Part shown: positions 39,728 to 50,171 of the stretch, piece after piece | Layout: each line of letters begins with the position of its first letter | Numbering within the stretch: position 1 is the stretch's first letter | The notes under the pieces: model-generated | What the model saw: only the letters and a program-made list of their open reading frames with translations | Databases searched by the model: none | Told to the model about the DNA's origin: nothing | NCBI RefSeq assembly: GCF_002902145.1 | Contig: NZ_PPRF01000032.1 | Span: 27,116 to 91,115 of the forward strand | DNA length: 64,000 nucleotides | Source of the DNA: Staphylococcus rostri | GTDB lineage: Bacteria > Bacillota > Bacilli > Staphylococcales > Staphylococcaceae | Reading direction: 5' to 3' | Program-made: the position numbers and the translations under genes

Positions 39728-39746
39728 CAATATCATATATTTGATT

Positions 39747-40196
39747 TTATTCATACACCCATACGTCTTCTGGTAAAGCGTATGTGCTCAATTCTGCTTC
39801 ATCAAACCATAATGCAATTTCACGCTCAGCTGATTCAACTGAGTCTGAACCATGTACCACATTGCGTCCGACTGTTAAGCCTAAGTCACCACGAATTGTG
39901 CCAACTGCAGCTTCTGTTGGGTTTGTAGCGCCAATTAAATGACGAGATACGTTCACAGCATCTTCCCCTTCTACAACCATCGCGAAGACAGGCGCAGACG
40001 TGATAAAAGCGATTAAATCGTTATAGAATGGTCTTTCTTTATGTTCGCCATAGTGTGTTTCTGCTAACGATTGAGGTACCGTCATCAACTTAGCACCCAC
40101 TAATTTAAGACCTTTACGCTCAAGACGTTGAACGATTTTTCCGATTAATTTACGTTGTACAGCATCTGGTTTAATCATTACAAAAGTTCTTTCCAT
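39747..40196 (-). CDS. ndk: Nucleoside diphosphate kinase
   Basis: Transfers the gamma phosphate between nucleoside triphosphates and diphosphates through a phospho-His. The 149-aa product begins [14 protein letters not shown] and has the catalytic His in [20 protein letters not shown] (about residue 115). Length is typical. Its promoter region carries a cre-like sequence at about 40246. Confidence 0.96.
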   Translation of the reverse strand: MERTFVMIKPDAVQRKLIGKIVQRLERKGLKLVGAKLMTVPQSLAETHYGEHKERPFYNDLIAFITSAPVFAMVVEGEDAVNVSRHLIGATNPTEAAVGTIRGDLGLTVGRNVVHGSDSVESAEREIALWFDEAELSTYALPEDVWVYE

Positions 40197-40243
40197 GAAT
40201 AAATATCCCCCTTATTTTGAAACATACAAGCTTATACTACCAT

Positions 40244-40262
40244 TAATGTAAAGCGCTTTCAA
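40244..40262 (-). promoter_or_regulatory. cre-like sequence upstream of ndk
   Basis: On the minus strand TTGAAAGCGCTTTACA contains the palindrome AAAGCGCTTT of CcpA operators but has one extra base relative to the consensus. Its TTTACA could serve as a -35, with TTGTAT 17 bp further. Tentative. Confidence 0.3.
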
Positions 40263-40270
40263 TAGGAAGA

Positions 40271-41227
40271 TTAACGCATGCGATGCTGTAACTTATTAAT
40301 CAGTTTTTCAAATAATGGCTTTAACGCATCATTTGGTAATTGATCAAGTAATACTTGTGCTTTATTGAGATATTTCGCACTCACTTCTTTCGATTGTTCA
40401 ATAACATCCGACTGTCGAATACGGTCGATGCATTCTGTAAATAACGCATCTGGCGCATCTGCATGAAGTGATGCAACCTTTTGTTTGAAATCAGTATTAT
40501 GGCGCATTTCTAACAAGACAGGTAATGTTAAATGACCATTACGTAAATCACTACCGACAGGCTTGCCAAGCTTTTCGGGTGTACTTGTAAAATCTAAGAT
40601 ATCATCAATAATTTGGAAGCTCATGCCGATATAATGACCAATTTGTCGCATTGTACGAACTGTTTGTGCATCAGCGCCTGAAGTCATCGCACCTACTTCT
40701 GTTGATAACTGGATGAGCAATGCCGTTTTACGATTAATACGTCTTAAATAGTTTGTCATTGATTGATTCGCTCTAAATTGATCTTGGAATTGAAAAAGTT
40801 CACCACGACAAACTTCAGTAATGGCATGTGATAATGTTTGATGGACTTGAGCGTCTTCTATATATGACAAATGCTCTAGCGCACGTGCCAATAAAAAGTT
40901 GCCTGTTAAAATGGCTGTCGGTTTATCCCATTTTTTCTCTATTGTCAACTTACCACGGCGTTTATCACTATAATCAATCACGTCATCATGAACCAAAGTT
41001 GCCATATGGATGAGTTCGAGTGCCGTCGCAACACGATACGCAGCTTCATTCGCTTTGTCAGGGCCAACATAACTACTTAAAATTACAAATAATGGACGTA
41101 CGCGTTTTCCACCAGACTTCAAGAGATGACTTGATGCAGCTTCCAGTGTTGCATCTTCACTTTTAATAAGCTGCTGAAGTCGTTTTTCAATTGTCTTTAT
41201 TTCTTGATTTAGATTAATTTTCGACAT
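40271..41227 (-). CDS. hepT: Polyprenyl diphosphate synthase, large subunit (HepT)
   Basis: Catalytic subunit of the heterodimeric synthase that makes the long prenyl side chain of menaquinone. Both Asp-rich motifs are present: LVHDDVIDYSDKRRG (first) and QIIDDILDFTS (second), plus GGKRVRPLFV. About 318 aa. The start at 41227 follows AAAGGTGA; the GTG used by the longest frame belongs to that site. It forms hepS-menG-hepT with the two genes upstream. Confidence 0.94.
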   Translation of the reverse strand: MSKINLNQEIKTIEKRLQQLIKSEDATLEAASSHLLKSGGKRVRPLFVILSSYVGPDKANEAAYRVATALELIHMATLVHDDVIDYSDKRRGKLTIEKKWDKPTAILTGNFLLARALEHLSYIEDAQVHQTLSHAITEVCRGELFQFQDQFRANQSMTNYLRRINRKTALLIQLSTEVGAMTSGADAQTVRTMRQIGHYIGMSFQIIDDILDFTSTPEKLGKPVGSDLRNGHLTLPVLLEMRHNTDFKQKVASLHADAPDALFTECIDRIRQSDVIEQSKEVSAKYLNKAQVLLDQLPNDALKPLFEKLINKLQHRMR

Positions 41228-41239
41228 GCCATTCACCTT

Positions 41240-41956
41240 TTAATTGTTTGAGTTAGGTTTGTAAGCGAGGTGCATTGCTGCAACACCACCAGTAAAGCTT
41301 CGTACTTTCACATTCTCGAACTGAACACTTTCAAATAACTTTTTCAATGTTTCACGGTCTGGGAAATCAAAAGCAGATTGTTGTAACCATTCGTATTCTT
41401 GTTTTGATTTTGCAAATAATTTACCGAAAAGCGGCATAATAAATTTAAAATATAGTTGATAACCTTGTTTGAAAACAGGCATTGTTGGTTGACTTGTTTC
41501 AAGACAGACCGCCATTCCGCCTGGTTTGAGGACACGATACATTTCAGCCAAAGCCACTTTATAGTCTGGAATATTACGCAGACCAAATCCGATTGTTACG
41601 TAATCAAATGTATTGTCGTCAAATGGAAGTGCCATCGCATCTCCTTGTACGAGGCGAATGTTCTCCATCGTACTCGTTTTTTGTTCACCGACTTTTAACA
41701 TATTTTCACTAAAGTCTAGGCCTGTGACTTCACCATCAGGTCCTACTGCGTGACTTAATGCGATAGTCCAATCTGCTGTACCACAACAAACATCTAATGC
41801 GATAGCACCTGGCTGAACGTTCATTTCTTTCATGACTTTTTTACGCCAGCTTTTATGTTGTTCAAAGCTTATGATGTTATTTAAACGATCATACTTGTCT
41901 GAAATATTTTGGAAGACTTCATGTACTTGTTCTTTATTCGCTTTATTTTTACTCAT
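41240..41956 (-). CDS. menG: Demethylmenaquinone methyltransferase
   Basis: Last step of menaquinone synthesis: methylates demethylmenaquinone using S-adenosylmethionine. The 238-aa class I methyltransferase has [15 protein letters not shown] (motif I), GLDFSENML, and the UbiE/MenG signature [14 protein letters not shown]. The second of two adjacent ATGs is preferred (spacing eight from GAGG). Lies between hepS and hepT, the classic gerC-like trio. Confidence 0.95.
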   Translation of the reverse strand: MSKNKANKEQVHEVFQNISDKYDRLNNIISFEQHKSWRKKVMKEMNVQPGAIALDVCCGTADWTIALSHAVGPDGEVTGLDFSENMLKVGEQKTSTMENIRLVQGDAMALPFDDNTFDYVTIGFGLRNIPDYKVALAEMYRVLKPGGMAVCLETSQPTMPVFKQGYQLYFKFIMPLFGKLFAKSKQEYEWLQQSAFDFPDRETLKKLFESVQFENVKVRSFTGGVAAMHLAYKPNSNN

Positions 41957-41969
41957 CATTTAAACCTCA

Positions 41970-42536
41970 TTAGATTTTATATTTTTCTTGTAACTGTTGG
42001 ATAAAAGCAGTTTTTGTTTGTGCATCAAATTCAGCAAGATAGCTCAAATCTGAGACGTCTAACGCTTTCAGTAATACTTGTATTGGCTCTGCTGTTAACT
42101 TATCTGGTAAATAGACAGCTAAGACTTGTTTGAGTAGCAACGTTTCAATGTTATAAATGGCATCAATGACTTGCGTTTGTGGCATATGATGAACATTATG
42201 TTGTAACATCGACTTTAATTCATTGATTGTAACAATTGCCTGACTCATCTTTAGTTGGAATTCAGGTGCGTTTAAATCTGCTAATAGCGTATAATAATGC
42301 GCACTCAACAGGTCCCCAATAAGGATACCATCTCGTTCATAGTTGTCATAACTTACATGATCTAAATGTTTTAAAGACGTATCGATTGAGAGGCATGCTA
42401 ACTTCGCCTGTACTGGAATATGTAAAGCATCAAGAACGCGACTTAACGCCTGATTAATATGTATATTGTTTGGATGTTGCAATTGATTAAGACGTTGATT
42501 AATTTGTTCTTCAAGTAATTGATACGTTGTTTGCAT
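41970..42536 (-). CDS. hepS: Heptaprenyl diphosphate synthase, small subunit (HepS)
   Basis: Regulatory component I of the menaquinone side-chain synthase, without Asp-rich motifs of its own; it pairs with HepT. The 188-aa sequence contains the family segment DGILIGDLLSAHYYTLLAD. The ATG at 42536 is chosen since the GTG three codons upstream lies inside GAGAGGTGG. It is 13 bp from menG. Confidence 0.88.
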   Translation of the reverse strand: MQTTYQLLEEQINQRLNQLQHPNNIHINQALSRVLDALHIPVQAKLACLSIDTSLKHLDHVSYDNYERDGILIGDLLSAHYYTLLADLNAPEFQLKMSQAIVTINELKSMLQHNVHHMPQTQVIDAIYNIETLLLKQVLAVYLPDKLTAEPIQVLLKALDVSDLSYLAEFDAQTKTAFIQQLQEKYKI

Positions 42537-42767
42537 AGTTGCCACCTCTCAATTTAGTCACTCTCTATATTAACACTAACCCCTAAAAAATTAAATGCGA
42601 ATTATTCGAAACACTTATTTTGATAAGAAAAAGTATTAGGTCGCATACAGTAAATCGTAAAGGGCATGAGACGTTATTAGGAAAACGTGCTTAGAACATA
42701 ATTGAAACCTTCAATTTGGTTTTGAACTTTGAGTGGTTTTACGTTAGTCAATGAATCAATTTAGAAC

Positions 42768-42803
42768 AACAAAAAAAGCCCACTCATTAAGGGGCTTTTT
42801 TTG
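42768..42803 (-). terminator. Terminator after hup
   Basis: AAAAAGCCCC and GGGCTTTTT arms (on the minus strand, loop TTAATGAGT) followed by more Ts, 13 bp past the hup stop. Confidence 0.85.
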
Positions 42804-42815
42804 TAGATAAAAGAA

Positions 42816-43088
42816 TTATTTTACTGCGTCTTTTAAAGCTTTACCTGCTTTGAAAGCTGGTACTTTGCTTGCAGGGATGTCGATTTCTTTACCTGTTTGT
42901 GGGTTACGACCTTTACGTGCAGCACGTTCGCGCACTTCAAAGTTACCGAAACCGATTAATTGTACTTTTTCACCTTTAGCTAGTGAGTTTTGAATTGATT
43001 CGAAAACGGCATCAACTGCTAAACTCGCGTCTTTTTTAGTTAAATCAGCTTGTTCAGCAACCGCGTTGATTAAGTCTGTTTTGTTCAT
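42816..43088 (-). CDS. hup: DNA-binding protein HU
   Basis: Small basic nucleoid protein that bends DNA. The 90-aa product is a textbook [15 protein letters not shown] at the N-terminus, [21 protein letters not shown] with the intercalating arm Pro, and [12 protein letters not shown] at the end. The ATG at 43088 gives the standard length; AAGGAGG lies eleven bases upstream. The longer frame to 43139 is not used. A 9-bp inverted repeat lies in its leader. Confidence 0.97.
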   Translation of the reverse strand: MNKTDLINAVAEQADLTKKDASLAVDAVFESIQNSLAKGEKVQLIGFGNFEVRERAARKGRNPQTGKEIDIPASKVPAFKAGKALKDAVK

Positions 43089-43118
43089 GTCCAAGTTCGC
43101 CTCCTTAAAGGTTTTATG

Positions 43119-43141
43119 TAATGATAACTCATTTATCATTA
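43119..43141. repeat. Inverted repeat in the hup leader
   Basis: TAATGATAA and TTATCATTA are perfect nine-base arms around CTCAT, about 30 bp upstream of the hup start. It could be an operator or an mRNA hairpin. The spacing does not fit a Fur box. Confidence 0.5.
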
Positions 43142-43266
43142 TGGTATGACTTTAACACAATATTAGGTACATCTGCAATCATTTATATGCGAAAAACGGC
43201 GGTTTCATCGCATTTTAGTTCGTTTTTTTGAATAGTAATAGCCTAAAATTAAAAAAATGGATTAAA

Positions 43267-44265
43267 TTACTCTGCTTTTTTGGTTCTACCCATTAAAATT
43301 TTCAGTGCTTCTTCTACCGGTTGATCTTCAAATAAGACATGATAAAGTGCAGATGTGATTGGCATTTCTACATCAAGTTCTTTGGCAAGATGATAAACAG
43401 ATTGTGTTGTATAAACACCTTCTGCCACCATATTCATCTCATCTAGAATTTCTTGTAGTGTTTTGCCACTGCCAAGCGCATACCCTAAAGAGAAGTTACG
43501 TGAGTGTGTTGACGTACACGTTACGATGAGGTCACCAATTCCCCCTAATCCTTGGAAAGTAATTGGGTCTGCACCTAACTTAACACCGAGACGTGTGATT
43601 TCAGCTAAGCCACGTGTTATGAGTGCAGCTTTGGCATTGTCTCCATAACCTAAACCGGCAAGTACACCACTCGCTATCGCAATAATATTTTTGGTAGCAC
43701 CACCAATTTCAACACCGACTAAGTCTTCATTGGTATAGACACGTAAATAATCAGTCATAAATAAATCTTGAATCAATTGACAGAGCTCTGGGTTGCTTGA
43801 AGCTGCAGAAACGGTTGTCGGTTGTTTAATGACAACTTCTTCTGCATGACTTGGACCTGACAATACGCCAACGCCTCCATTGTGTTCTGGTGAGATGACA
43901 TCTTCAATCATTTCAGAAACACGTTTGAAAGTGCCGTTCTCAATACCTTTAGCCACGTGGATAAACTGTTTTTTTGTTGTTAAAAGTGCATCCACTTGAG
44001 ATAAAACGTCACGAATCGCTTTTGTTGGAATGGCAATCAGATAAATATCTGCGTGATTGACAGCTTCTTGCATATCCGTTGTGGCATGCACGCTATCATT
44101 AATAGTCGCCTCTTTTAAATATGCACGATTCGTATGGTGTTCATTGATTTCTGAGACTGTTTCAGCCGTTTTCCCCCACATTAAAGTGTGGTGCCCGTTT
44201 TCAGCCAGGACATTCGCTAATGCAGTCCCGAAACTACCCGTTCCAAAAACCGTAATATTGGTCAT
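43267..44265 (-). CDS. gpsA: Glycerol-3-phosphate dehydrogenase (NAD(P)+)
   Basis: Reduces dihydroxyacetone phosphate to glycerol-3-phosphate, the backbone for phospholipids. The 332-aa cytoplasmic enzyme has the Rossmann [27 protein letters not shown], the catalytic Lys in [12 protein letters not shown] and [14 protein letters not shown]. It follows der by 21 bp, a pair conserved in Firmicutes. Confidence 0.96.
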   Translation of the reverse strand: MTNITVFGTGSFGTALANVLAENGHHTLMWGKTAETVSEINEHHTNRAYLKEATINDSVHATTDMQEAVNHADIYLIAIPTKAIRDVLSQVDALLTTKKQFIHVAKGIENGTFKRVSEMIEDVISPEHNGGVGVLSGPSHAEEVVIKQPTTVSAASSNPELCQLIQDLFMTDYLRVYTNEDLVGVEIGGATKNIIAIASGVLAGLGYGDNAKAALITRGLAEITRLGVKLGADPITFQGLGGIGDLIVTCTSTHSRNFSLGYALGSGKTLQEILDEMNMVAEGVYTTQSVYHLAKELDVEMPITSALYHVLFEDQPVEEALKILMGRTKKAE

Positions 44266-44286
44266 GTCAATTTCCCCCGTTTATGT

Positions 44287-45597
44287 CTAATTTCGCTTAC
44301 GTGCGATGATGTGTACTGGTGTCCCTTCAAAGCCGAATGCACTTCGAATCTGATTCTCTAAATAACGTTTATACGAGAAGTGCATCAGTTCAACGTCATT
44401 GACAAATACGACAAATGTAGGCGGTTCGATAGCCACTTGTGTCGTATAGAAAATGTTTAGGCGACGTCCTTTATCAGTTGGTGTTGGGTTCATAGAAATC
44501 GCATCCGTGATAACTTCATTCAATGTAGAACTTTGAACACGTTTTTTATGGTTTTCACTTGCTTCATTGATTAATGGGAACAATGTGCGTAAACGTGTGC
44601 CTTCTTTTGCAGATACGAATGCAATTTGTGCATAATCTAAAAATTGGAAGTTATTACGAATATCGTCCATAAAACGTTTCATCGTCTTACTGTCTTTTTC
44701 TAATGTATCCCATTTATTAACCACAATCACAATTGCTTTACCTTCTTCGTGTGCATAGCCTGCGACACGTTTATCCTGTTCGATAATACCTTCCTCTGCA
44801 TCAAGTACAACAAGGACGACGTTTGAACGTTCAATCGCTTTTAATGCACGTAACACGGAGTATTTTTCAGTTGTTTCGTAAACTTTCCCTTTTTTACGCA
44901 TACCCGCTGTATCAATCAGTACATAGTCTTGGGCTTCGTAGCTATATTCCGTATCAATGGCATCACGTGTTGTGCCTGCAACGTTGGATACGATAACACG
45001 TTCCTCACCTAAAATGGCGTTTACAAGACTCGACTTCCCAACATTAGGACGACCAATCAATGAAAGTTTGATAACTGAATCATCGTATGGGTCTTCTTCT
45101 TGTGGTTTAAAGTGTTTTGCAACAGCTTCTAACAAGTCCCCGAGTCCGAGACCGTGTGAACCTGAAAGTGGATATGGTTCGCCAAAGCCTAATGTATAGA
45201 AGTCATAAATATCGTTACGCATTTCTGGATTGTCGACTTTGTTTACAGCCAGGACAACCGGCTTTTTAGATTTGTATAACATCTGTGCAACCATTTCATC
45301 ACTTTGTGTGACACCTTCACGCACGTTCGTCATAAAGATAATGACATCCGCTTCATCAATCGCGATCTCTGCTTGTGCTCGGATTTGCGTTTGGAATGGT
45401 GCATCGCCAATCTCGATACCGCCCGTATCAATAATATTAAAGTCGTGTGTAAGCCAATCCCCGCTGGCATATATTCTATCTCGTGTAATACCTGGTGTGT
45501 CTTCAACAATTGAGACACGTTCTCCCACGATACGGTTAAATATCGTTGATTTCCCAACATTTGGACGACCTACAATCGCCACTACTGGTTTTGTCAT
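44287..45597 (-). CDS. der: Ribosome biogenesis GTPase Der
   Basis: Essential tandem-GTPase that helps mature the 50S subunit. The first G domain starts at [15 protein letters not shown] (residue about 10), the second at [15 protein letters not shown] (about 182), each with DT(A/G)G and NK(V/W)D; a KH-like domain ends the 436-aa chain. AGAGAGGAAG precedes the ATG. Probably transcribed with gpsA. Confidence 0.97.
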   Translation of the reverse strand: MTKPVVAIVGRPNVGKSTIFNRIVGERVSIVEDTPGITRDRIYASGDWLTHDFNIIDTGGIEIGDAPFQTQIRAQAEIAIDEADVIIFMTNVREGVTQSDEMVAQMLYKSKKPVVLAVNKVDNPEMRNDIYDFYTLGFGEPYPLSGSHGLGLGDLLEAVAKHFKPQEEDPYDDSVIKLSLIGRPNVGKSSLVNAILGEERVIVSNVAGTTRDAIDTEYSYEAQDYVLIDTAGMRKKGKVYETTEKYSVLRALKAIERSNVVLVVLDAEEGIIEQDKRVAGYAHEEGKAIVIVVNKWDTLEKDSKTMKRFMDDIRNNFQFLDYAQIAFVSAKEGTRLRTLFPLINEASENHKKRVQSSTLNEVITDAISMNPTPTDKGRRLNIFYTTQVAIEPPTFVVFVNDVELMHFSYKRYLENQIRSAFGFEGTPVHIIARKRN

Positions 45598-46063
45598 GTA
45601 TGTTCTTCCTCTCTACAAATATCTTATTTATTCTAGCATATAGATAGCGACGTAGAAATCTCGTTTTTAAAAAAGTTTCATTGTCTTGTTAAAAAAATGA
45701 TGGGAGTGGGACCGAGGTTGGGACACCGTTTATCAGCTTCCCAGCACATAAATTAATTATGGCGCATCCCCGTAGTCCCGCCCCATTTGATGTTGCGCTC
45801 AGAGAATGTTGTGATAAGTTCACCGCATAGAACGCTTAGTGAAACGTCCTAATAATGCCGAAAAATCATTCGCACATTATTTAGTGACTATGCGTATACA
45901 CAATTCTCTTAATTCTACGATACATAGTTATTCATATTATAGCATGGTCATATTTAATAAGGAAAATGATGCTATCAATGTATGTATTGACAAGGTTTCG
46001 TGATGAAGACAGTAGCTAGGTGTATGGAGCCTTTATCACAATCACTTGCCTATATTCAAAACA
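45598..46063. other. Gene-free stretch between der and rpsA
   Basis: No gene found. It contains a G/C-rich, partly self-complementary patch at about 45705-45785 (GGGAGTGGGACCGAGGTTGGGAC ... CCCCGTAGTCCCGCCCC, resembling staphylococcal intergenic hairpin repeats) and, at about 46003-46030, a short remnant like module 2 of the interspersed element (GAAGACAGTAGCTAGG). Confidence 0.55.
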
Positions 46064-46105
46064 ACAGACTGAGAAGATACACAGTGTAACTTCTCAGTCT
46101 GCGTT
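46064..46105 (-). terminator. Hairpin after rpsA
   Basis: CAGACTGAGAAG and CTTCTCAGTCTG are perfect 12-base arms around a 13-base loop, directly past the rpsA stop. The T-rich tract after it is interrupted. Confidence 0.7.
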
Positions 46106-46118
46106 AAGACATTAAATA

Positions 46119-47300
46119 TTAAAGGTTAAGGTTTTTAAACTTGTCAGCAAACATATCGCCCAATGTTGGGTTATTGCTTTCATCGTCTGTAGATAAAGTA
46201 TACTGTTCAGTTGTTTCAGGTGATGCTTCATTCGTTTCTTCAGCAGGTGCTGCAGCTTTAATAGAAAGTGAGATACGTTCATCTGCAGTATTGATGCCTA
46301 AGATTTTTACATCTACTGTTTGACCAGGCTCAAGCACTTCGTTAGGTGAACCGATGTGTTTGTTGCTGATTTCAGAGATGTGAACAAGCCCTTGAAGACC
46401 AGGACCGATCTCAACGAAAGCACCAAAGCTAGCAAGACGCATAACTTTACCTTCTACAACGTCCCCTTCATTGAATTTTGATTGAATTGTTTCGAACGGG
46501 CTAGGTAGTGTGTCTTTGATAGATAAAGATACACGTTCAGAACCTGGCTCAACGGAACGTACTTTCACTTTAACAGTGTCTCCAACCGCTACGACTTCCT
46601 CTGGAGATGAAACGTGTTCATGAGATAACTCAGATACGTGAACTAAACCGTCAACGCCGCCAAGGTCGATAAAAGCACCAAAATTAGCAAGGCGAGCAAC
46701 TTTGCCTTCTAAGACATCGCCTTCTTTAATTGATTGTAAAAGTGCTTCTTTTTTCTTTTCGTTTTCTTCCGCTTCTACCGCTTTACGGCTAAGGATGACG
46801 CGATTATTCGCAGGGTCAAGCTCTTCAACTTTAAGTTCAAGTACTTTCCCTTCATAATCAGAGAAATCTTCAATGTAATCAGTTGAAATAAGTGACGCAG
46901 GGATGAAACCACGTTGACCAACATCTACGACCAATCCACCTTTAACAACTTCAGTGACCGTCGCTTCAATCGTTTCATTGTTATCAAGTTTCTCTTGTAA
47001 GAATTCATACGATTTTTCTTCTTCTAATTGGCGTTTAGATAAGATAAAGCTACCTGTTTCGTTTTCGTCATCGATTTCGATTTTCGTCACGTAAGCACCA
47101 ATCTCGTCGCCAACTTTGACAACTTCATTCGCATTTTCTACATGATGCGTAGAAAGTTGGCTAATTGGAATAATCCCGTTGTATTTCGCCCCGTTTACAT
47201 GGACAACAACGTGTTTGTCGTTAATTTGTTGTACTTCACCTGTAACCTTGTCGCCTTCTTTAATGTCTGTGATCATTGATTCATTGAATTCTTCTGTCAT
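46119..47300 (-). CDS. rpsA: 30S ribosomal protein S1
   Basis: RNA-binding protein with four S1 domains (each about 70 residues, at roughly 15-85, 100-170, 190-260 and 275-345) that assists translation initiation; this short, four-domain form (393 aa) is the Firmicute version. Repeated FGAFIDLGGVDGLVHVSELSH-type motifs mark domains three and four. The second ATG, eight bases after AGGAGG, gives the family start MTEEFNESM. cmk lies 82 bp upstream, as in most bacteria. Confidence 0.95.
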   Translation of the reverse strand: MTEEFNESMITDIKEGDKVTGEVQQINDKHVVVHVNGAKYNGIIPISQLSTHHVENANEVVKVGDEIGAYVTKIEIDDENETGSFILSKRQLEEEKSYEFLQEKLDNNETIEATVTEVVKGGLVVDVGQRGFIPASLISTDYIEDFSDYEGKVLELKVEELDPANNRVILSRKAVEAEENEKKKEALLQSIKEGDVLEGKVARLANFGAFIDLGGVDGLVHVSELSHEHVSSPEEVVAVGDTVKVKVRSVEPGSERVSLSIKDTLPSPFETIQSKFNEGDVVEGKVMRLASFGAFVEIGPGLQGLVHISEISNKHIGSPNEVLEPGQTVDVKILGINTADERISLSIKAAAPAEETNEASPETTEQYTLSTDDESNNPTLGDMFADKFKNLNL

Positions 47301-47384
47301 CATAAATGCCTCCTTGTATTACTACATATAATTATAACTTCTTACAAACTGTGCAAATTGTCAAGAAATTTCCACATATTCAAC

Positions 47385-48119
<735 letters not shown>

Positions 48120-48137
48120 TTATCAGGAGGAAAAGAC

Positions 48138-49100
48138 ATGAAAAAATTATTAGTGATACATACAGGCGGTACCATCAGTATGTCAGAAGACGAGTCCAAT
48201 ACAGTCAACACGAATGGTGACAATCCAATCGCCAATCATCAAGCGTTAATTCAAACATATGCAGATATTACAGAAGTGATGCCTTTCACTGTCCCTTCTC
48301 CACATATTACGATTGGTCATGTTAAGGCCATTAAACAATTGATTGAATCACACGCCGACGAATTTGACGGCTTTGTCATTACACACGGTACAGATACATT
48401 GGAAGAAACAGCTTTTTTACTAGATTTGACGCTTCCTGTGACAAAACCAGTTGTAATTACCGGTGCGATGCGTTCATCTAACGAAATAGGTTCAGATGGT
48501 TTATACAACTTTATCGCGTCAATTCGTGTCGCAACGGCGGATGATTCGAATGACAAAGGTGTCATGGTTGTTTTTAATGATGAAATCCACACTGCCCGCA
48601 ATGTTACGAAAACGCACACGTCGAATACGAATACCTTCCAAAGTCCAAACCATGGACCGCTTGGTGTCATTACCAAATCAGGTGTGTATTTCCATCACCG
48701 TCCGTATGAGAAAAAGACGTTACCAAATATTGTTACAACGTTAACTGTGCCATTGATTAAAGCACATATGGGCATGGGTAGTGACATGTTAAGCTTCTAT
48801 GCAGAGCAACACGTAGATGGCATTGTTATTGAAGGACTTGGTCAAGGTAATTTACCTCCTACAGCTTTAGAAGGGCTTGAAAAGTGTTTAGCGGCGGATA
48901 TTCCAATTGTACTTGTATCACGTTCTTTCAATGGAATCGTCAGTGCTGTGTATGCGTATGACGGCGGTGGACACCAACTTCAAAGTAAAGGTGTCATCTT
49001 TTCAAATGGTTTAAACGGCCAAAAAGCACGTCTTAAATTACTCGTCGCATTAAGTAATGATTATGATCGTGACAAGATCCGTGAGTATTTTAATGACTAG
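48138..49100 (+). CDS. ansA: L-asparaginase
   Basis: Hydrolyses asparagine to aspartate and ammonia; no signal peptide, so cytoplasmic type I. The 320-aa protein begins with IHTGGTISM (first catalytic Thr), then THGTDTLEETAF with the second Thr-Asp pair. AGGAGGAAAAGAC precedes the ATG. It faces ypdA in the conserved ansA-ypdA neighbourhood, here separated by an extra 1.3 kb. Confidence 0.94.
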   Translation: MKKLLVIHTGGTISMSEDESNTVNTNGDNPIANHQALIQTYADITEVMPFTVPSPHITIGHVKAIKQLIESHADEFDGFVITHGTDTLEETAFLLDLTLPVTKPVVITGAMRSSNEIGSDGLYNFIASIRVATADDSNDKGVMVVFNDEIHTARNVTKTHTSNTNTFQSPNHGPLGVITKSGVYFHHRPYEKKTLPNIVTTLTVPLIKAHMGMGSDMLSFYAEQHVDGIVIEGLGQGNLPPTALEGLEKCLAADIPIVLVSRSFNGIVSAVYAYDGGGHQLQSKGVIFSNGLNGQKARLKLLVALSNDYDRDKIREYFND

Positions 49101-49280
49101 TCAGTTGTGAACGGAAGAACCTAACTAAGATGATTAGTGGTATTCTGGTAAGTCACCCTAGCAGTACAGGCCACTACAGAACAATTCAACAAAGCCTTAC
49201 TATTTTTTTAGCGTTTTAACAATATTTAGGTATAACAGTAAAAAGTGCTCAAAAGAATAATCTGTAAAGGGGTTTGTATT

Positions 49281-49448
49281 ATGAAAACTGTTACTGTTAA
49301 ATATGCATCTAAAAATCTAGAGACACTTATCAATCAAGCTAATGAAAATCAGGATGTTGTCATGATTAAAGGTAATCCACACAGCGGCGTATTAATGAGT
49401 GAGCGTGAATATCATGCGATTATGATAAAATTGGGGATGAAACATTAG
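49281..49448 (+). CDS. Truncated Phd/YefM-type antitoxin, orphan
   Basis: A 55-aa product resembling the N-terminal DNA-binding part of Phd/YefM antitoxins (VKYASKNLETLINQANENQD, MIKGN, GVLMSEREYHA). Start ATG follows AAAGGGG at eight bases. Family members are usually 80-90 aa with a C-terminal toxin-binding tail. Here another frame continues directly (YDKIGDETLAEKYHLNFGL, stop at about 49481), so a one-base deletion after the GCG codon would explain the truncation. No toxin gene follows. Confidence 0.6.
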   Translation: MKTVTVKYASKNLETLINQANENQDVVMIKGNPHSGVLMSEREYHAIMIKLGMKH

Positions 49449-49520
49449 CAGAAAAGTATCATTTAAACTTCGGATTGTAGAAGATTTTTTTAATGGCGTG
49501 GAAATTTGTTTTTATTTTGT

Positions 49521-49567
49521 GGCGGTGGAACAATGAAATCTTTGTTAAAAAATAAGGGTTTAGTCCC
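49521..49567 (+). repeat. Degenerate copy of interspersed hairpin module 1
   Basis: GGCGGTGGAACAATGAAATC then TTTGTTAAAA resembles the hairpin half at 39642 and even more the reverse copy at 9248. Only one arm is well kept. Confidence 0.4.
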
Positions 49568-49646
49568 GTCTTCAAATATCATGTTTATAGATTCAAATCT
49601 ACATATACTTTGTTTTTATCGAAATGTGCGTACCAAAATATTAAAA

Positions 49647-49680
49647 TGCCCACCTATTTTTCAGGTGGGTTTCTGCTTTT
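49647..49680 (+). terminator. Terminator in the ansA-ypdA islet
   Basis: CCCACCT and AGGTGGG form a perfect seven-pair stem with loop ATTTTTC, followed by TTTCTGCTTTT. It would end transcripts from the antitoxin side. Confidence 0.7.
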
Positions 49681-49833
49681 ATCCTAGTTTTTAGGGTTAC
49701 TAAGTAGTAGTTCGAAGTTTACAATAATGTATCAGGCCTTTGTTATATTTAACGCTTACCATTATTTCTGTAATCGTCAATCTTCATCTCTTTAGATCTA
49801 TCACGCTATTGATATTGAATTGTATCAAAAAAG

Positions 49834-49921
49834 AGTGCACACTACTATGTATCCGAGGTCGGTTAAACGCCTTTATACTTCTAAAAATTAAGCACGGAAT
49901 ACACAGGTTTACGTGTGCACT
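49834..49921. repeat. Separated inverted repeat
   Basis: AGTGCACAC (49834-49842) and GTGTGCACT (49913-49921), perfect nine-base arms about 70 bp apart, beside the C-terminal gene fragment. Meaning unknown. Confidence 0.4.
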
Positions 49922-49929
49922 AAAAATTA

Positions 49930-50094
49930 TTATAATGATTTGTTCAAATATAATCCAATGATTTCTACTGTAAAGCCATGTGCATTGTTTTGACCTGTTG
50001 GTGCCTCAGTGATAGGCTTGCCATGAATAGTCTCTGTTATGTCTATATATAAATTCTTTTTAATGACAATGTGGAGGCTGAGCGAGATAATGTC
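49930..50094 (-). pseudogene. C-terminal fragment of an unrecognised protein
   Basis: An open frame of 54 codons with no start codon, ending at TAA. It reads like protein (NLYIDITETIHGKPITEAPT, then GFTVEIIGLYLNKSL) but I do not recognise the family. A stop codon bounds it upstream, so it appears to be the tail of a gene lost by deletion. It lies in the islet between ansA and ypdA. Confidence 0.35.
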
Positions 50095-50116
50095 TCAAAG
50101 TCTCAATGGTTAAAAT

Positions 50117-50171
50117 AAAATACCCAACTCTAACGATTCTTTGGTAAATACGTTAGAATTGGGTATTTTTA
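50117..50171. terminator. Bidirectional terminator hairpin
   Basis: AAATACCCAACTCTAACG and CGTTAGAATTGGGTATTT are 18-base arms with one mismatch around a 14-base loop, flanked by A and T runs on both sides. On the minus strand it ends the 48-aa ORF. Confidence 0.85.

Noticed and set aside
43119..43141. Fur or PerR box upstream of hup
   Set aside because: Arms look similar (TGATAA/TTATCA) but the centre is five bases instead of three, and the register does not fit.
49506..49694. Plus-strand frame of 62 codons in the islet
   Set aside because: It covers a remnant of the interspersed hairpin element and a terminator; no family resemblance and no site before its start.
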